Positions 5,402 through 5,908 of a DNA stretch of 5,908 nt are shown piece after piece. The stretch is taken from assembly GCA_030691435.1 (NCBI GenBank), contig JAUYEK010000018.1, positions 1 through 5,908 on the forward strand, in the 5' to 3' direction. Within the stretch, counting starts at the first letter, position 1. Every line of letters starts with the position of its first letter. Made by a program: the position numbers and the translations under genes. The stretch is from Sulfuricella sp. (GTDB lineage: Bacteria > Pseudomonadota > Gammaproteobacteria > Burkholderiales > Sulfuricellaceae). The notes beneath the pieces are model-generated. The model did not search any database, was not told the DNA's origin, and saw only the letters and a list, made by a program, of their open reading frames with translations.

Positions 5402-5908
5402 GCGGCACTTTCCAACTCATTTAACGCATTCGCCAGCTGCTCCACATCTTCAACCGTATGCGCCGCCGACAATGAAATACGCAGGCGCGCTTCGCCCTTG
5501 GGCACGGTTGGCGGGCGTATCGCCGGCACCCAGATGCCGCGCTCGCGTAGCGCCTCGCTCACCGCCAGCGTTTCCTGGTTGGCCCCGATAATCACCGGCT
5601 GAATCGGCGTGGTCGAGTCCATCAGGCGCCAGCGCCGCAACTTCAGGCCCTGCCTCAAAGCGGCGATCAACTCCCGCAACCGATCACGCCGCCACGCTTC
5701 CCCTTCGATCAACTGCAGGCTCGCGGCAAGCGCCGCAGACAGGAGTGGCGGCGTGGCGGTGGTGTAAATATAGGAACGGGCGCGCTGCACCAGGTAATCC
5801 GTCAGTTCCACCGGCCCCGCGACGAAGGCGCCGAACACGCCGGCGGCCTTGCCCAGGGTTGCCATGTAAATCAGGCGAGGGGCGAGAGGCGAGGGGCTAG
5901 GGGGAGGC
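5398..5908 (-). CDS. bioF: BioF, 8-amino-7-oxononanoate synthase (C-terminal part, runs off the right edge)
   Basis: BioF is a PLP enzyme that condenses pimeloyl thioester with L-alanine. About 170 codons are visible, less than half of a typical protein of about 385 residues. APRLIYMATLGKAAGVFGAFVAG contains the expected Schiff-base lysine (TLGK), followed by RSYIYTTATPP and the carboxylate-binding RLRISLSAAHT segment near the end. From this lysine to the stop there are 149 residues, as expected for the family. The ATG at 5865 is internal: the same frame stays open to the window edge and its preceding residues (PRLIY) match family style. Those upstream codons fall in a heptamer repeat array and read as a Pro/Ser-rich stretch (PPPSPSPLAPR) where an ordinary linker is expected. 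Whether the frame connects to an intact first half cannot be seen, so a disrupted gene is possible. The stop overlaps the bioH start. Confidence 0.9.
   Translation of the reverse strand, partial: PPPSPSPLAPRLIYMATLGKAAGVFGAFVAGPVELTDYLVQRARSYIYTTATPPLLSAALAASLQLIEGEAWRRDRLRELIAALRQGLKLRRWRLMDSTTPIQPVIIGANQETLAVSEALRERGIWVPAIRPPTVPKGEARLRISLSAAHTVEDVEQLANALNELESAA
5877..5908. repeat. Heptamer repeat array (KAGRGGC family) within bioF, cut by the right edge
   Basis: The plus strand reads GAGGGGC (5877), GAGAGGC (5884) and GAGGGGC (5891) in seven-base register, then a less regular TAGGGGGAGGC to the edge. It is the same family as the array at 946-987. On the minus strand it falls in the open bioF frame, and perfect units would encode a seven-residue cycle of P, S, L, A and R. 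Seven is not a multiple of three, so gain or loss of a single unit would shift the frame. The full extent is unknown because the window ends within it. Confidence 0.8.

Noticed and set aside
4883..5602. Plus-strand open frame of 239 codons opposite bioH and bioF
   Set aside because: It spans the junction of two well-supported minus-strand genes and looks like antisense translation (runs of Arg, His, Gln and Pro).
5398..5865. bioF as a short complete gene starting at the ATG at 5865
   Set aside because: That ATG lies just before the active-site lysine. The frame remains open upstream with family-like residues PRLIY, so it is an internal methionine of a longer gene.

Overview
The window reads as a chromosomal stretch of a betaproteobacterium, probably of the Nitrosomonadales/Gallionellales kind. 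This is an inference from protein style, from the clustering of bioF, bioH, bioC and bioD, and from an FNR/Sco/cbb3-oxidase neighbourhood; no rRNA or taxon marker is present. All eight genes lie on the minus strand, so transcription runs from right to left. The two outer genes are cut by the window edges.

Right half (about 2946-5908): biotin synthesis genes in the order bioF (3' part only), bioH, bioC, bioD. bioF/bioH overlap by 4 bp and bioH/bioC by 8 bp, so they are probably translationally coupled. BioC methylates malonyl-ACP to start pimelate synthesis, BioH removes the methyl ester, BioF joins pimeloyl thioester to alanine, and BioD makes the ureido ring of dethiobiotin. A 126-bp non-coding element with long terminal inverted repeats separates bioC from bioD.

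Middle (994-2912): a tight three-gene unit for redox sensing and oxidase assembly. It encodes an Rrf2-family regulator with three conserved-type cysteines, a Sco/SenC copper-delivery lipoprotein and an FNR-type oxygen sensor with all four cluster cysteines. A sigma70-like promoter can be read upstream of the Rrf2 gene.

Left (1-993): the N-terminal half of ccoN (cbb3 cytochrome oxidase subunit I). Its upstream region carries an FNR/Anr-type box whose distance to a -10 element is exactly that of a class II FNR promoter, followed by a hairpin at the predicted 5' end of the message. The simplest reading is that the FNR encoded next door activates ccoN at low oxygen and the Sco protein supplies copper to the oxidase.

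The least ordinary sequence is a family of heptamer repeats, consensus KAGRGGC. One array lies just behind the fnr stop codon. The other lies inside the bioF reading frame at the right edge, directly before the active-site lysine motif. I see no new multi-gene system; the genes are well-known families, and the interest lies in the repeats, the regulatory sites and a few residue changes in FNR.
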